A stretch of 64,000 nt of DNA, from positions 248,001 to 312,000 of the forward strand of contig CAXXOV010000001.1 of assembly GCA_963422445.2 (NCBI GenBank). The letters are read 5' to 3'. The stretch is from G963422445 sp963422445 (GTDB lineage: Bacteria > Pseudomonadota > Alphaproteobacteria > Thalassobaculales > Thalassobaculaceae). Below are positions 26,515 through 35,527 of the stretch, one piece after another (within the stretch, counting starts at the first letter, position 1; the number at the start of each line of letters is the position of its first letter). The translations under genes and the position numbers were made by a program. The notes beneath the pieces are model-generated. The model saw only the letters and a program-made list of their open reading frames with translations, searched no databases and was not told the DNA's origin.

Positions 26515-27978
26515 TTGGTAGCGTTCGGACCCGTCCTGTTCAACATTGGCCTGCTGGTCTCGCTGCTTGCGGTTGCCATGGGGTTACCGGCAATCGTCGA
26601 CCTGCTGGCTGGCAATCCCGATTGGCAGGTCTTCACAGGCGCGTCCGCGGTATCGCTGTTCTTCGGCGTCAGCCTGATGCTTGCGACGCGAACCGGCGGC
26701 CATACCGGCCTCAATCTGCGGCAGACTTTTCTGCTGACCGGCATGAGCTGGCTGGCCATTGCCGCCGTCGGCGCCCTTCCGTTCGCATTTTCAGAACTTA
26801 ATCTGAGTGTTGCCGACGCCTTTTTCGAGTCGATGTCGGGTATCACGACCACAGGCTCGACCGTGATTGCCGGACTCGACCAAGTGCCGCCCGGCATTCT
26901 GCTTTGGCGGGCAATACTGCAATGGCTCGGCGGCATGGGCATCATCGTGATGGCGCTCACCGTTCTGCCGACCCTGCAGGTCGGCGGCATGCAGTTGTTC
27001 CAGACCGAGGCCTTCGACACGCCCGAAAAAGTCCTGCCGCGCGCCGCCCAGCTGGCCGGCCGCGTATTCGCCATCTATCTTCTGTTCACCGCAAGTTGCG
27101 CGCTTGGCCTTTGGCTCGCCGGTCTGTCCGGTTTCGATGCGATAACCCACGCGATGACGACGATCGCCACCGGCGGCTACTCGACCCACGATGCGTCGGT
27201 CGGGTACTTCCGTAACGAAACGGCAGAATGGATCATCATTGCAGGCATGATCATCGGCTCTTTGCCGTTCATGATTTTTGTCAGAATTGTCCTCAAGTCG
27301 ACACGCCGAGACCGCAGCCCGATTCTCCGTGACAGCCAGATTCGATGGTTTTTTTTCATTGTCGTGCTATCGGTCAGTGGCGTAACGCTGTGGATCTGGG
27401 GCAGGACCGGTTTCGACGGCCCCGACGCCCTGCGTAGCGCCGCCTTCAATGTCATCTCGATCCTGACCGGCACCGGTTATACAACCACCGATTTTGGCAA
27501 CTGGGGCGGATTTCCGGTCATCCTGTTCCTGTTTCTGATGTTTATCGGCGGTTGCAGCGGGTCCACCACCTGCGGCATCAAGGTATTCCGGTTCCAGATT
27601 CTCTACGCCACGGCGCGGGCCCAGATCCGCCGCCTGTTGCTGCCGCATGGCGTCTTCATCCCGCTTTACAACGGCAGACCGGTTGCCGAAGGCATTTCCA
27701 ATGCCGTCATGGCGTTCTTTTTTCTCTATATCATCTGCTTCGGCGCGCTCGCCGCGGGGCTTGCAGCGCTCGGCATCGATTTCATCACGGCGATCTCGGG
27801 TGCCGCCACGGCCATCAGCAATGTCGGTCCCGGTCTCGGCGACATCATCGGCCCGACCGGGAATTTCCAGCCTTTGCCGGAATCTGCCAAATGGCTGCTG
27901 TCATTCGGTATGCTGCTCGGACGCTTGGAGTTCTTTACGGTATTCGTACTGTTCACACCCGCTTTCTGGACACGATGA
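26515..27978 (+). CDS. trkH: TrkH-family potassium uptake protein
   Basis: Inner-membrane potassium channel subunit of 487 residues; it normally works with the cytosolic regulator TrkA, which is not in this window. Selectivity-filter repeats are visible: SMSGITTTGSTVIAG, MTTIATGGYSTHDASVGYF, SILTGTGYTTTDFGNWGG and TAISNVGPGLGDIIGPTGNF. QWLGGMGIIVMALTVLPTLQ and GGCSGSTTCGIKVFRF are also diagnostic. The start is a TTG at 26515 with GGAGG four bases upstream. Confidence 0.93.
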   Translation: MVAFGPVLFNIGLLVSLLAVAMGLPAIVDLLAGNPDWQVFTGASAVSLFFGVSLMLATRTGGHTGLNLRQTFLLTGMSWLAIAAVGALPFAFSELNLSVADAFFESMSGITTTGSTVIAGLDQVPPGILLWRAILQWLGGMGIIVMALTVLPTLQVGGMQLFQTEAFDTPEKVLPRAAQLAGRVFAIYLLFTASCALGLWLAGLSGFDAITHAMTTIATGGYSTHDASVGYFRNETAEWIIIAGMIIGSLPFMIFVRIVLKSTRRDRSPILRDSQIRWFFFIVVLSVSGVTLWIWGRTGFDGPDALRSAAFNVISILTGTGYTTTDFGNWGGFPVILFLFLMFIGGCSGSTTCGIKVFRFQILYATARAQIRRLLLPHGVFIPLYNGRPVAEGISNAVMAFFFLYIICFGALAAGLAALGIDFITAISGAATAISNVGPGLGDIIGPTGNFQPLPESAKWLLSFGMLLGRLEFFTVFVLFTPAFWTR

Positions 27979-28009
27979 CCGTGTCTGACGCAACAGGAGA
28001 ATGATCGCG

Positions 28010-29182
28010 ATGTCTGACGATGCTCTTACCAGTTCGATCGCATGGCTGGACCGCCTGATCGCTTTCGACACGACATCGCGTATCAGCAATCTCGCGCTGA
28101 TCGACGATGTCCGGACTTATCTTGACAGTTTGGGGCTTCCCACGCGCATCACCCGCAACGACGCCGGAACCAAGGCCAATCTCTGGGCGACGATCGGTCC
28201 GGACGACCGGGGCGGAGTTGTTCTCTCGGGCCACACCGACGTGGTACCAGTCGACGGTCAGGACTGGAGTCGCGAGCCGTTCCGGCTGTATCGCGACAAC
28301 GGCAAACTCTATGGTCGCGGTACGGCCGACATGAAAGGCTTCTGCGCCATTGCCCTGGCCCTGGTGCCGACCATGCACGACCGCGAGCTCCGTACGCCGA
28401 TCCATCTCGCTTTTTCCTACGACGAAGAAGTGGGCTGTCTGGGCGTACGGGGGCTGATACGCGATGTCGTGGAAAATCTGCCGTTACCACGGGCCGTGAT
28501 TGTCGGTGAGCCCACGTCAATGAAGATCATTGGCGGCAACAAGGGCGGGCGATCATTCCGGACAACGGTTCGCGGCGTGCCCGGCCATTCCAGCGAACCG
28601 CACCGCGGCGCCAATTCGATCGTCGCCGCGGCCCGAATCATCGACTTCATCGCCACATTGCAACAGGAGCTGGCCGGTAATGCCGACCCTGACAGTCCGT
28701 TCGATCCACCGTACACGACCTTCGATCTTGGTCTGATATCGGGCGGAACGGCGCAGAACATCATTCCGGAATACACGACATTGCATTGGGGTTATCGCGG
28801 TCTGCCGGACGAGGATCCGGAAACGCTGGAACAGCGCGTCCGCGCCTTCATCAACAACGAGGTCAATCCGGCACTGCAGGCGGTGGCGCCGCATGCCGGT
28901 GTCACGACGGATCTGCGCAATGCGGTTCCGCCGCTGATTCCCGACACCACTTCAGCTGCCGAACAGTTGATCCGTCATCTGACCGGCCTCAATGAGTCGG
29001 GCGCAGTGTCGTTCGGAACCGAGGCCGGCCTGTTTCAGCAGGCTGGCATCCCCGGTGTCATCTTCGGGCCCGGCTCGATCCAGCAGGCCCACCAGCCTGA
29101 CGAATTCATTACCGTCGACCAGATGGCTCAAGGTGTCGCCTTCGTCGAGACGCTCGTGGACTGGGCTGCGAAGACTCCATGA
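28010..29182 (+). CDS. argE: acetylornithine deacetylase (ArgE), M20 family
   Basis: Zinc peptidase-family M20 amidohydrolase of 390 residues that removes the acetyl group from N-acetylornithine in arginine synthesis. Metal-site motifs are VVLSGHTDVVPVDGQDW, LYGRGTADMKGFCAI, SYDEEVGCLGVRGLI and VGEPTSMKIIGGNKGG. The dimerisation domain has VRGVPGHSSEPHRGANSI, and the C-terminus has GTEAGLFQQAGIPGVIFGPG. AGGAGA lies about nine bases before the ATG at 28010. A related succinyl-diaminopimelate desuccinylase is less likely given the ArgE-like glycine pattern. Confidence 0.88.
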   Translation: MSDDALTSSIAWLDRLIAFDTTSRISNLALIDDVRTYLDSLGLPTRITRNDAGTKANLWATIGPDDRGGVVLSGHTDVVPVDGQDWSREPFRLYRDNGKLYGRGTADMKGFCAIALALVPTMHDRELRTPIHLAFSYDEEVGCLGVRGLIRDVVENLPLPRAVIVGEPTSMKIIGGNKGGRSFRTTVRGVPGHSSEPHRGANSIVAAARIIDFIATLQQELAGNADPDSPFDPPYTTFDLGLISGGTAQNIIPEYTTLHWGYRGLPDEDPETLEQRVRAFINNEVNPALQAVAPHAGVTTDLRNAVPPLIPDTTSAAEQLIRHLTGLNESGAVSFGTEAGLFQQAGIPGVIFGPGSIQQAHQPDEFITVDQMAQGVAFVETLVDWAAKTP

Positions 29183-29329
29183 TCCGGAGATCGGACAGGT
29201 TGCCGCCGGCGCGATCTCATACGCTGCAAGTCTTCAGCTGGATCTTGGCTGTCGCCAACGGCCTGGACGACGCGCGGGCATACGCCTTGTTGCCGCAAGA
29301 CCGGTGCATTTTGCACAATCATTGCCTTG

Positions 29330-30001
29330 CGGCCCCCCTGGCGCCCGCGCGGCCTGCCATCCGCGTAAAAGTACTCCAGATATAGTACCGTCAACGCGGC
29401 GCGTGGTCCGACGGCCGTGCCAGTTGTCGTCCTTGTATTGACCTTCATGGACGGCGCCGTCGGCGTAGTGTTCGACCCAGTGGCCATGCTACTTGCCTTT
29501 GAAACAAGGGCCTTCCCCGTGAGCTCTACCGTCGGTGGAGCGCCAAATCCAGGGGCCGTGCCGTCTACCGTCCACACAGAGACTTTACCGGACATGATCC
29601 TCCCAGTGCTCATCCAGTAGCCATGGCGCTTGTCGTTCACATAGGGGCCCTCGTTGACGGCGCCAGCGGCGGATCGCTCGACCCGGTGACCAATCCGCTT
29701 GCCATCCCGGAACATACCCGTCTGTTCAGCGGGATCCCCAATTCTACGACCAGACAATCGTTCCCTTGCCGTCGACCACGCCGCCGGAACACGCTTCTGA
29801 CCAGCAACGAAACGGTTGCTCCACACATGGAATCCGGGTCTGTCGGTGGTCGCCATCCAGCAACTAACATCCTCCGCCATCTCGGCGCGTGCCGGCTCGA
29901 GGGTTGCGTACAACTGCGTCTCGCCCTTGGCGGCCATCCCGTTCGGGAGGAAGACAAGGACAGTGAACAGAACGACACGGACGATAAGGGAACATCCTCA
30001 T
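29330..30001 (-). pseudogene. secreted MORN-repeat protein, frameshifted
   Basis: Minus-strand remnant of a protein with a signal-peptide-like start (SLIVRVVLFTVLVFLPNGMA), a mature N-terminus CWMATTDRPGFHVWSN, and repeats of about 23 residues like GPYVNDKRHGYWMS and HGHWVEHYADGAVHEGQYKD. These match MORN-type repeats (HGxWVxRxADGTVxEGxxVxGK). Adjacent repeats lie in different frames, with at least three indels and a TAA in the repeat region. MORN repeat tracts often act in surface or membrane contacts, but no function can be assigned. The 3' end is approximate. Confidence 0.6.
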
Positions 30002-30602
30002 GGAATCAGGCTCCCGTTGAGGCGCAAGGCCCCGATCTTTCGACCCCTGTTGCATTTCGGACTCCGAACCGGGAGAGTTCAAGCTCTTCCGTTTCCTGAC
30101 CAAGCTCGGAACGATGCCTGTCATCTGGTCACCGCAAGGAAGCAAAGCAACTCATTCGCCTCGTCGCGCAGGGTTCCGAGGCCGCTGTACTTCCATCCAG
30201 GCTATCCGACCATCACCTCCAATGTCGCCGGCCGACACCGTCGGCGATCACCATGGGTCCAACGCCCCATAATCGTTGTCGTGCATTTCCGTGTCACGGT
30301 CTGAAACGATCCGGCTGCCGAGACAAGCGTTGACAAGGCCGTTCGGCCGTCGAGTCCGGAGATTTCGGCCCTTGCGCTGCACGTCCGGACATCGAGAGGG
30401 AGAATTCTCGAGTGATGTTCAATCCCGGTCCGAGGTCCAAGTCAACGCACATGGGGAACCGCCAGGAGCCCTGGAGCGAACACCTCGACATCGCGGAGCA
30501 GCAGATCGGACGAGGTCCGACAGCGCCCGAAACAGGGAGCACCGCTCGACTGCTGTGTGGGTGGCCCCGACCCCGACGGAGCGGGGAGGATCGAGATATA
30601 CC
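30002..30602. other. gene-poor stretch between two remnants
   Basis: About 600 bases with only short, arginine- and serine-rich open frames on both strands, typical of non-coding high-GC DNA. No RNA gene, repeat or IS end was identified. Confidence 0.4.
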
Positions 30603-31996
30603 CTACGCTCGAGCCAATGGCGCTAGCTGATGGTTCTCGATCTGGTGCCGGATCACAGAATTCGAGACGCGAAGTTCCCGAGCCAGCACACTCAGAGCGG
30701 ACGCCTTGACGGGGCCGCTGCCGAGCCGTTCGCGCGGTTGCCGGGCCGGGGCAAGAAGTTCCGCGGCAAACGCTCTCGTAAGGGCCTGGAAGTCCGTCAC
30801 CAGTGAACTGAGAAGTACGGGGGCAACGTGCGAAGACGCCAGATAGGCCCCGAGCGCGCGGGCGCGCAGAAAACGCTCCCCTGCCGCCTCTGGACGTGAT
30901 CGCACAAGCAGGCGAGTTAGCAGCAACCAGTCCCTGGAGTCTCGTCGAGGGAGCATGCATTTTGCAGTGAGGAATTTCGGACAAGCCACTCGACTCAAGC
31001 GGATCCAGGGACTCATTGTCCCCGATCTCACGGAGCAAGGAACGCGCAAGGTCGTAACCTTGCCTCCAAGGAGCCGCAGAACCTGACAATGACACTAACC
31101 CTCGAAACCGGTCCCAATCCGATCGACCGTCGATCTGTTGTTCGCCGAGGAACGAAAGGCCGCGCTGCAACCAGCGTTCAACCTTCAGAAGTGAATCCGC
31201 ATCAGCACCAGCCAGCGCGTCTTCTCGCAGACTCGGCAAGGTTCCCTGCCAGAACTCCACGATAGTATCAGCCAGGGAGTCATCCACATCGAATGGGTCG
31301 ACGCCGAGCAACGCCGCGGCACGGGCGAGTTCCTGCTCCTCGGCGTCGAGATCGTTGATCGCATTCCACGCATCGTCGAGGGTCTGAAACAGGACATTCT
31401 CCCGGCGAAGCTTGTTGAGCACCGTATCGATCAATGTCCGAAACGAACACTCCAGCTCATTGGCGGGAACACGCGCTTCACCGGTATGGATAAACTCCAG
31501 TTCGGCGAACTGCAGCCGCGAGGCGTGCCATCGCAAGCTCGTCTCGCCGGAAACGGGTGAACCGCTTATGCACTTGGCTCCGGCTTGATCAACATGTTGA
31601 TCGAAAACCGTCCAAATGGACCGGTAGGAGTCAATTTCTCGCGGCAAACTCTCGCAACCGGAGCTACGTGCATAAGCGGTACGGGTGATATTGTCAGGTG
31701 AGGCAGAACGAATCTATCCCCAGCGAAAACCAGGTTATGCCGAGTGTCGAAGCTCGGACGTTGTACCGCACTGTCCGCGGTCTCATAAAACAGATGATGC
31801 CAATGGCCGACGAGCACTCTGCGACATGGTGCAACGGTACGACAACATGGTCTCGGTTATGCCGCTAACTGTGATCGGTCACCCTAGTGACAGCAGTGCC
31901 GTCGACGCGGATACACAGTTTCGCCATGGTTCGGCAAGCGAACACATCGGGAGACAGCATCGCATCGACCCAGTCGAATTCAAATCGAAAGCTCAT
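30603..31996 (-). pseudogene. ImmA/IrrE-like protein, broken by a stop and several frameshifts
   Basis: A gene of about 450 codons can be traced on the minus strand. It starts at the ATG 31994-31996 (MSFRFEFDWVDAMLSPDVF), has an in-frame TAG after TRVTDHS, then shifts frame to LVGHWHHLFYETADSAVQRP and FAGDRFVLPHLTISP. A long frame follows with RVPANELECSFRTLIDTVLN, ARAAALLGVDPFDVDDSLAD and PSTRLQGLVAANSPACAITS. After about 30895 another frame gives FLRARALGAYLASSHVAPVL, ALTRAFAAELLAPA and SVIRHQIENHQL to the stop at 30603. The C-terminal part resembles the ImmA/IrrE domain (FAxEFLxP...V...I.HQ). The gene overlaps its upstream neighbour by ATGA, so they formed an operon. Confidence 0.65.
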
Positions 31997-32373
31997 GGCA
32001 GGCCTTCTACGTACTGCTTTGGCTCAAGCGGATAGCCGTGATACTGCCCCGAACCTGGGGAACCCTGACGGGCGTCGAAGACGGTGTCACCGAACCGACA
32101 CCAGACGTAGCGCGGGAAGCCGTGCTCCCAAGTGCCTGTCCTTCCCGACCGGATCGCATCACGTAGCCACACCTGAACACGATCCAGATCGCCAGACAAG
32201 TCAGGTGAGCACCGGCTCGCATCGGGATGCGGTCTGCGGGTGCCCACACGACTGTGGTAAGAGCTGCTGACGTATTCGGCATTCAGAGCGACATCGTCGA
32301 GAGCGACATCGTGCGGTGGGGCCTGAACGACGCGAGCATTCAGATTGTCGCGCCGATGCTTCCGCCTACGCAT
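31993..32373 (-). CDS. hypothetical protein paired with the IrrE-like gene
   Basis: The last 65 residues look like a conserved domain: DLDRVQVWLRDAIRSGRTGT, then WEHGFPRYVWCRFGDTVFDA, RQGSPGSGQYHGYPLEP and a short tail. The WxxGFPRYVW and YHGYPL features recur, as far as I recall, in small proteins of unknown function. The first 60 residues look less convincing, so the start is uncertain and the gene may be 5'-truncated; an IS3 element begins 170 bases upstream. Its stop overlaps the start of the IrrE-like gene, a sign of translational coupling. Confidence 0.45.
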   Translation of the reverse strand: MRRRKHRRDNLNARVVQAPPHDVALDDVALNAEYVSSSYHSRVGTRRPHPDASRCSPDLSGDLDRVQVWLRDAIRSGRTGTWEHGFPRYVWCRFGDTVFDARQGSPGSGQYHGYPLEPKQYVEGLP

Positions 32374-32540
32374 TGACGCCAGTATGCGGCAGAAGCCGGC
32401 CCCACAACCGGAAACTTCGCCGGATCACCCACAAACATTTGACCGAGACCGCCATTATTTCCTTGCCCCATGCTCGATTGGAGCTTGGGTATTGCTACCA
32501 ATACAGAATGATACATGCTCCCCCTTGCACACTTTTTTTC

Positions 32541-33594
32541 TGAACCGTACCGGGTTTCCCGGAGGCTCCAAACCTTGAGAGACTGGAGCGATGAAACATT
32601 CAAACAGATACTTCCCGGAGCTTCGGGAGCGGGCAGTGTGGTTGGTCCTGGCCCCAGGGCGGGCACGAAACGCAATGGGCGGCGATCGTCTCGGTGTCGT
32701 CGAAGGTGGGCTGTTCGGCCGAGGCACTTTGCAAGTGGGTCCGTCGAGCTGAACGCGATACGGGCGTTCGATACGGGCTGACGAGCGAGGAGCGTGAGCG
32801 GTTCAAGGCGTTGGAGAGGGAAAACCTTGAGCTTTGCCGGGCGAACGAGATCCTGCGCAAGGCGTCAGCATATTTTGCCCAGGCGGCGTTCGACCGCTGA
32901 CCCAAGACATGACGAGGTTTATCGACGCGCCCCGCGGCCAGTACGTCGACGGGGCGATCTGCAGGGAGCTGCCGATCGCCCCGTCGACGTACTACGAGAG
33001 CAAGGCCCGGGATGCGGACCGCAGCCGGCGCGTGCCCATCGCGATGCGCAACTGCGCGAGCACGTCACCCGGGTGTGGGAGTTCCAGGCCCCGCGCCCAA
33101 ACGCCTTGTGGCGCGGGGGCATCACGTACGTCGCGACCTGGGCAGGGGTCATCTACGTCGCGTTCGTCATGGACGCCTATGCCCGACGCATCGTCGGGTG
33201 GCGGGTGTCGAACGCGCTTCGCACCGACCTGCCGCTCGACGCGCTCGAGCAGGCCCTGTACGCCCGCGTGCTGCACCCTCACGATGCCTTGGTCCACCAC
33301 GGCGACAGAGGCTCGCAATATCTGTCCATCCGCTACACCGAGCGCCTGGCCGAGGCCATCATCGGGCTGGACAAGACCGAGGTGATTCGACCCCGCGGCC
33401 CGTGGCGGGGCCTTGAAGCAGTGGAGTTCGCAACACTCGAGTAGGTCGATTGGTTCAACAACCGCCGGATCCTCGAGCCGATCGGAGACCGACCTCCGGA
33501 CAAGGCCGAAGCGCCGTACTATCGCCAAACCGAGCACACGGCGCTGGCCGCGTAACTCACACAAAACAGTCTCCGGAATTCCCGGCGCGGTTCA
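32541..33594 (+). mobile_element. IS3-family element, internally deleted (1054 bp)
   Basis: Terminal inverted repeats define both ends: left TGAACCGTACCGGG at 32541, right (reverse complement) TGAACCGCGCCGGG ending at 33594, with homology continuing into CCGGAG. The element is flanked by the 3-bp direct repeat TTC (32538-32540 and 33595-33597), as usual for IS3. It is shorter than a full IS3 element (about 1.2-1.4 kb) because of internal deletions in orfB. Confidence 0.85.
32591..33555 (+). pseudogene. IS3-family transposase OrfA/OrfB, decayed
   Basis: OrfA starts at 32591 (MKHSNRYFPELRERAVWLVL), shifts frame near 32660 and continues as SSKVGCSAEALCKWVRRAER to FAQAAFDR at 32900. OrfB begins near 32910 (MTRFIDAPRGQYVDGAICRE). 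It shifts frame and lacks about 80 residues between VTRVW and APRPNALW. The first catalytic Asp is gone: the usual ALWVADITYV reads ALWRGGITYV. A second deletion joins RLAEA to IIGL, apparently between two LAEA repeats. A TAG at 33442-33444 replaces Trp before VDWFNNRRI. Inactive. Confidence 0.85.
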
Positions 33595-33859
33595 TTCACC
33601 ACGGTGCAAAGGGAGGGAGTTGGGTTGGTCCTGATCAATGGCAATCTTGACCCGGTACCGGTTCATTTTCCACGTCATGTGCTGTTCCGCGACAACCACC
33701 CGAATGCCGGAGGTCAACCCCGGTCCGGCGAACAAAGGTGACGCTTATTACCCAACGCCCAACCGGAACACTTCGACCTCCGGGTTTCCAACCTGAACCG
33801 CTATCTCCGCGCTGGTTCTGCCGGCAGGCCCACGGCGCACCACCAACGCATTCCACAGC

Positions 33860-34440
33860 ACCCGAACCCTGGTGCCGCAGATGGCGTCATTCGAGGCCGA
33901 CGATCTGTTCACGATCAAGGGCAATGCGCCCGAAACCTGGACCACGCTGACGACACGCGAGTGGCAGACCGAGGCGACGGGGCATTGCCAGGACGAGGTC
34001 ATCCTCGGGCATGGCCGCATCGAACAGCGCAGAATTGCGGTCTTCATACCGCCACAAGCGATGATCAATGATCCGCATGTGAACAGATCGTCCGGGTGAC
34101 CCGTCACAGCATGGGCAAGACAACCGAAGACGAATTCACCGAGTCCACCATCGGCATGACCGCCGTCGACGCCAGCCGCGCAACACCGCAAGACCGGCTC
34201 GCCTGGACCCGCGGTCACCGGCTGGTCGAGCGCCATCACCCTGTCCGGGACGTCACCTTCAAAGAAGACGATTGGACCGCCCGCACCCGATCCGCACCGT
34301 CCAACAGTGCCATCATCAACACCATCGCGATCGCCGTGATCCTGGGGGACAATCGCAAGATCGGCAAACCGAAGAGGGGCTTCGCCGAGAGCCCGCGCGC
34401 CTTCAGCTATCGACGCAAGGACGGCATGAAGGCGCTCTTC
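33860..34440 (+). pseudogene. ISAs1-family (H-repeat-type) transposase fragment
   Basis: C-terminal half of a transposase in two frames. The first piece contains ILGHGRIEQRRIAVFIPPQA; near 34085 one base is lost and the second frame gives DEFTESTIGMTAVDASRATP, RGHRLVERHHPVRDVTFKED and INTIAIAVILGDNRKIGKP. The RGHWxVExxxHxxRDVTFxED signature marks the ISAs1 family; the Trp is replaced by Arg here. The N-terminal half and the ends of the element were not found. Confidence 0.65.
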
Positions 34441-34748
34441 ACGCCCCTCCGACCGAGACCGCTCTCCCGAAACCACGACACCACCGGTGTGTCCGCCGCC
34501 CGCACAACGCGACGGATGTCTCCAGGATCGCCCGACCGACAATACGCCGCAGCGACCGGCCGATCCGGGGCCAACGCGCCGTGAAGGCCCGATCCGCGCA
34601 GCCGATCACATTATCGGCAGGCATGAGACAAACAGGGCGAACTTAATGTAGGGTCACCGTGGGACTTTGCCGCGGCCACTTCCCTTGTTCGCCGCAAAGC
34701 GGCAAGATATCCAGAGCAAGGATGGAAACGGGTTGCAGGGAGCCGGCG
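34441..34748. other. intergenic region upstream of the Rieske ferredoxin gene
   Basis: About 310 bases following the ISAs1 remnant. No gene is recognised. The last 100 bases probably contain the promoter of the catabolic genes that follow; a GGGAG ribosome-binding site lies just before 34749. Confidence 0.4.
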
Positions 34749-35114
34749 ATGCAGACAGTCCGTATCGACGCGGTCGAGAATTTTGCGGACCGCAGCAAGC
34801 GGGTCGTAACGATCGGCGACGAAGAGATCGGCGTATTCCGCCTCGGCCAAGAGTTTTTTGCCTGGCGCAACATCTGTCCACATCAGGGCGGACCGGTCTG
34901 TCAGGGTCGACTGTACGCCCGCGTGCATGAGAAGCTCGACAGCGCGATGCGCAGCCATGGCCGTTACTATGACGACGACAAACTTAATATCGTCTGCCCC
35001 TGGCACGGCCTCGAATTTGACGTCCGAACCGGCCAGCACCCCGGCGCGGCAACCCTGGCGCTGGAGCCGGCAACCGTTCAGGTTGAAGCAGGAGAGGTTT
35101 ATGTCGTGCTGTGA
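34749..35114 (+). CDS. Rieske [2Fe-2S] ferredoxin-like protein
   Basis: Small electron carrier of 121 residues with a Rieske cluster. The ligands are in NICPHQGGPVC (CxH) and IVCPWHGLEFDV (CxxH). An insert between them (about residues 55-80, YARVHEKLDSAMRSHGRYYD) is longer than in typical soluble ferredoxins. It probably feeds electrons to the ring-hydroxylating oxygenase encoded downstream; no reductase gene is nearby. The ATG at 34749 has GGGAG upstream. The end of the gene overlaps the next start by 14 bases. Confidence 0.85.
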   Translation: MQTVRIDAVENFADRSKRVVTIGDEEIGVFRLGQEFFAWRNICPHQGGPVCQGRLYARVHEKLDSAMRSHGRYYDDDKLNIVCPWHGLEFDVRTGQHPGAATLALEPATVQVEAGEVYVVL

Positions 35115-35484
35115 GGCGCCTGTGCCAAACCGTGAAAACGATCCTTACGCAGCGCTCGAACGGGCGGCGGATCTGGTCTGGGACCGCGCAGATGGTGCGA
35201 TCGGCCGCAACGAGGCCGACAGGATTTCCGATCTGGCGGTCGCGAAACTGATGACCGCGGCTGTCAAGCTCTACGCGGCAAAGGCCGACGGTGAGGCGAG
35301 AACCTTTCGGCCGGTGCTCGGTGCACACGACGAGATCGTCACGCCAACGGAAGCGCTGACGGCCGTTACCGAAATCCTCCGGGCCTTGCAGCTCGGACCG
35401 ATGGAATTCGGCCTGTGGTCGCGCCGGCGCCCGGAAGACTATCACGATACGCCACATCCGCCGGCGCCGCCGGGCAAGGCCTGA
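35101..35484 (+). CDS. small protein of unknown function in the oxygenase cluster
   Basis: Protein of 127 residues, not recognised. It begins at the ATG 35101, with GGAGAGG upstream, and overlaps the Rieske gene. Helical segments are predicted by eye (YAALERAADLVWDRADGAIG and DRISDLAVAKLMTAAVKLYA), followed by PTEALTAVTEILRALQLGPM and a proline-rich end (HPPAPPGKA). A pair of cysteines (MSCCEAP) lies at the N-terminus. Overlap and strand show it is co-expressed with the ferredoxin and the amidohydrolase. It could be an accessory or assembly factor for the oxygenase system; this is inference. Confidence 0.7.
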   Translation: MSCCEAPVPNRENDPYAALERAADLVWDRADGAIGRNEADRISDLAVAKLMTAAVKLYAAKADGEARTFRPVLGAHDEIVTPTEALTAVTEILRALQLGPMEFGLWSRRRPEDYHDTPHPPAPPGKA

Positions 35485-35527
35485 CGCCCGGACCGCACTC
35501 CGCGAAACCGGATCAAGGGGAAACAGT

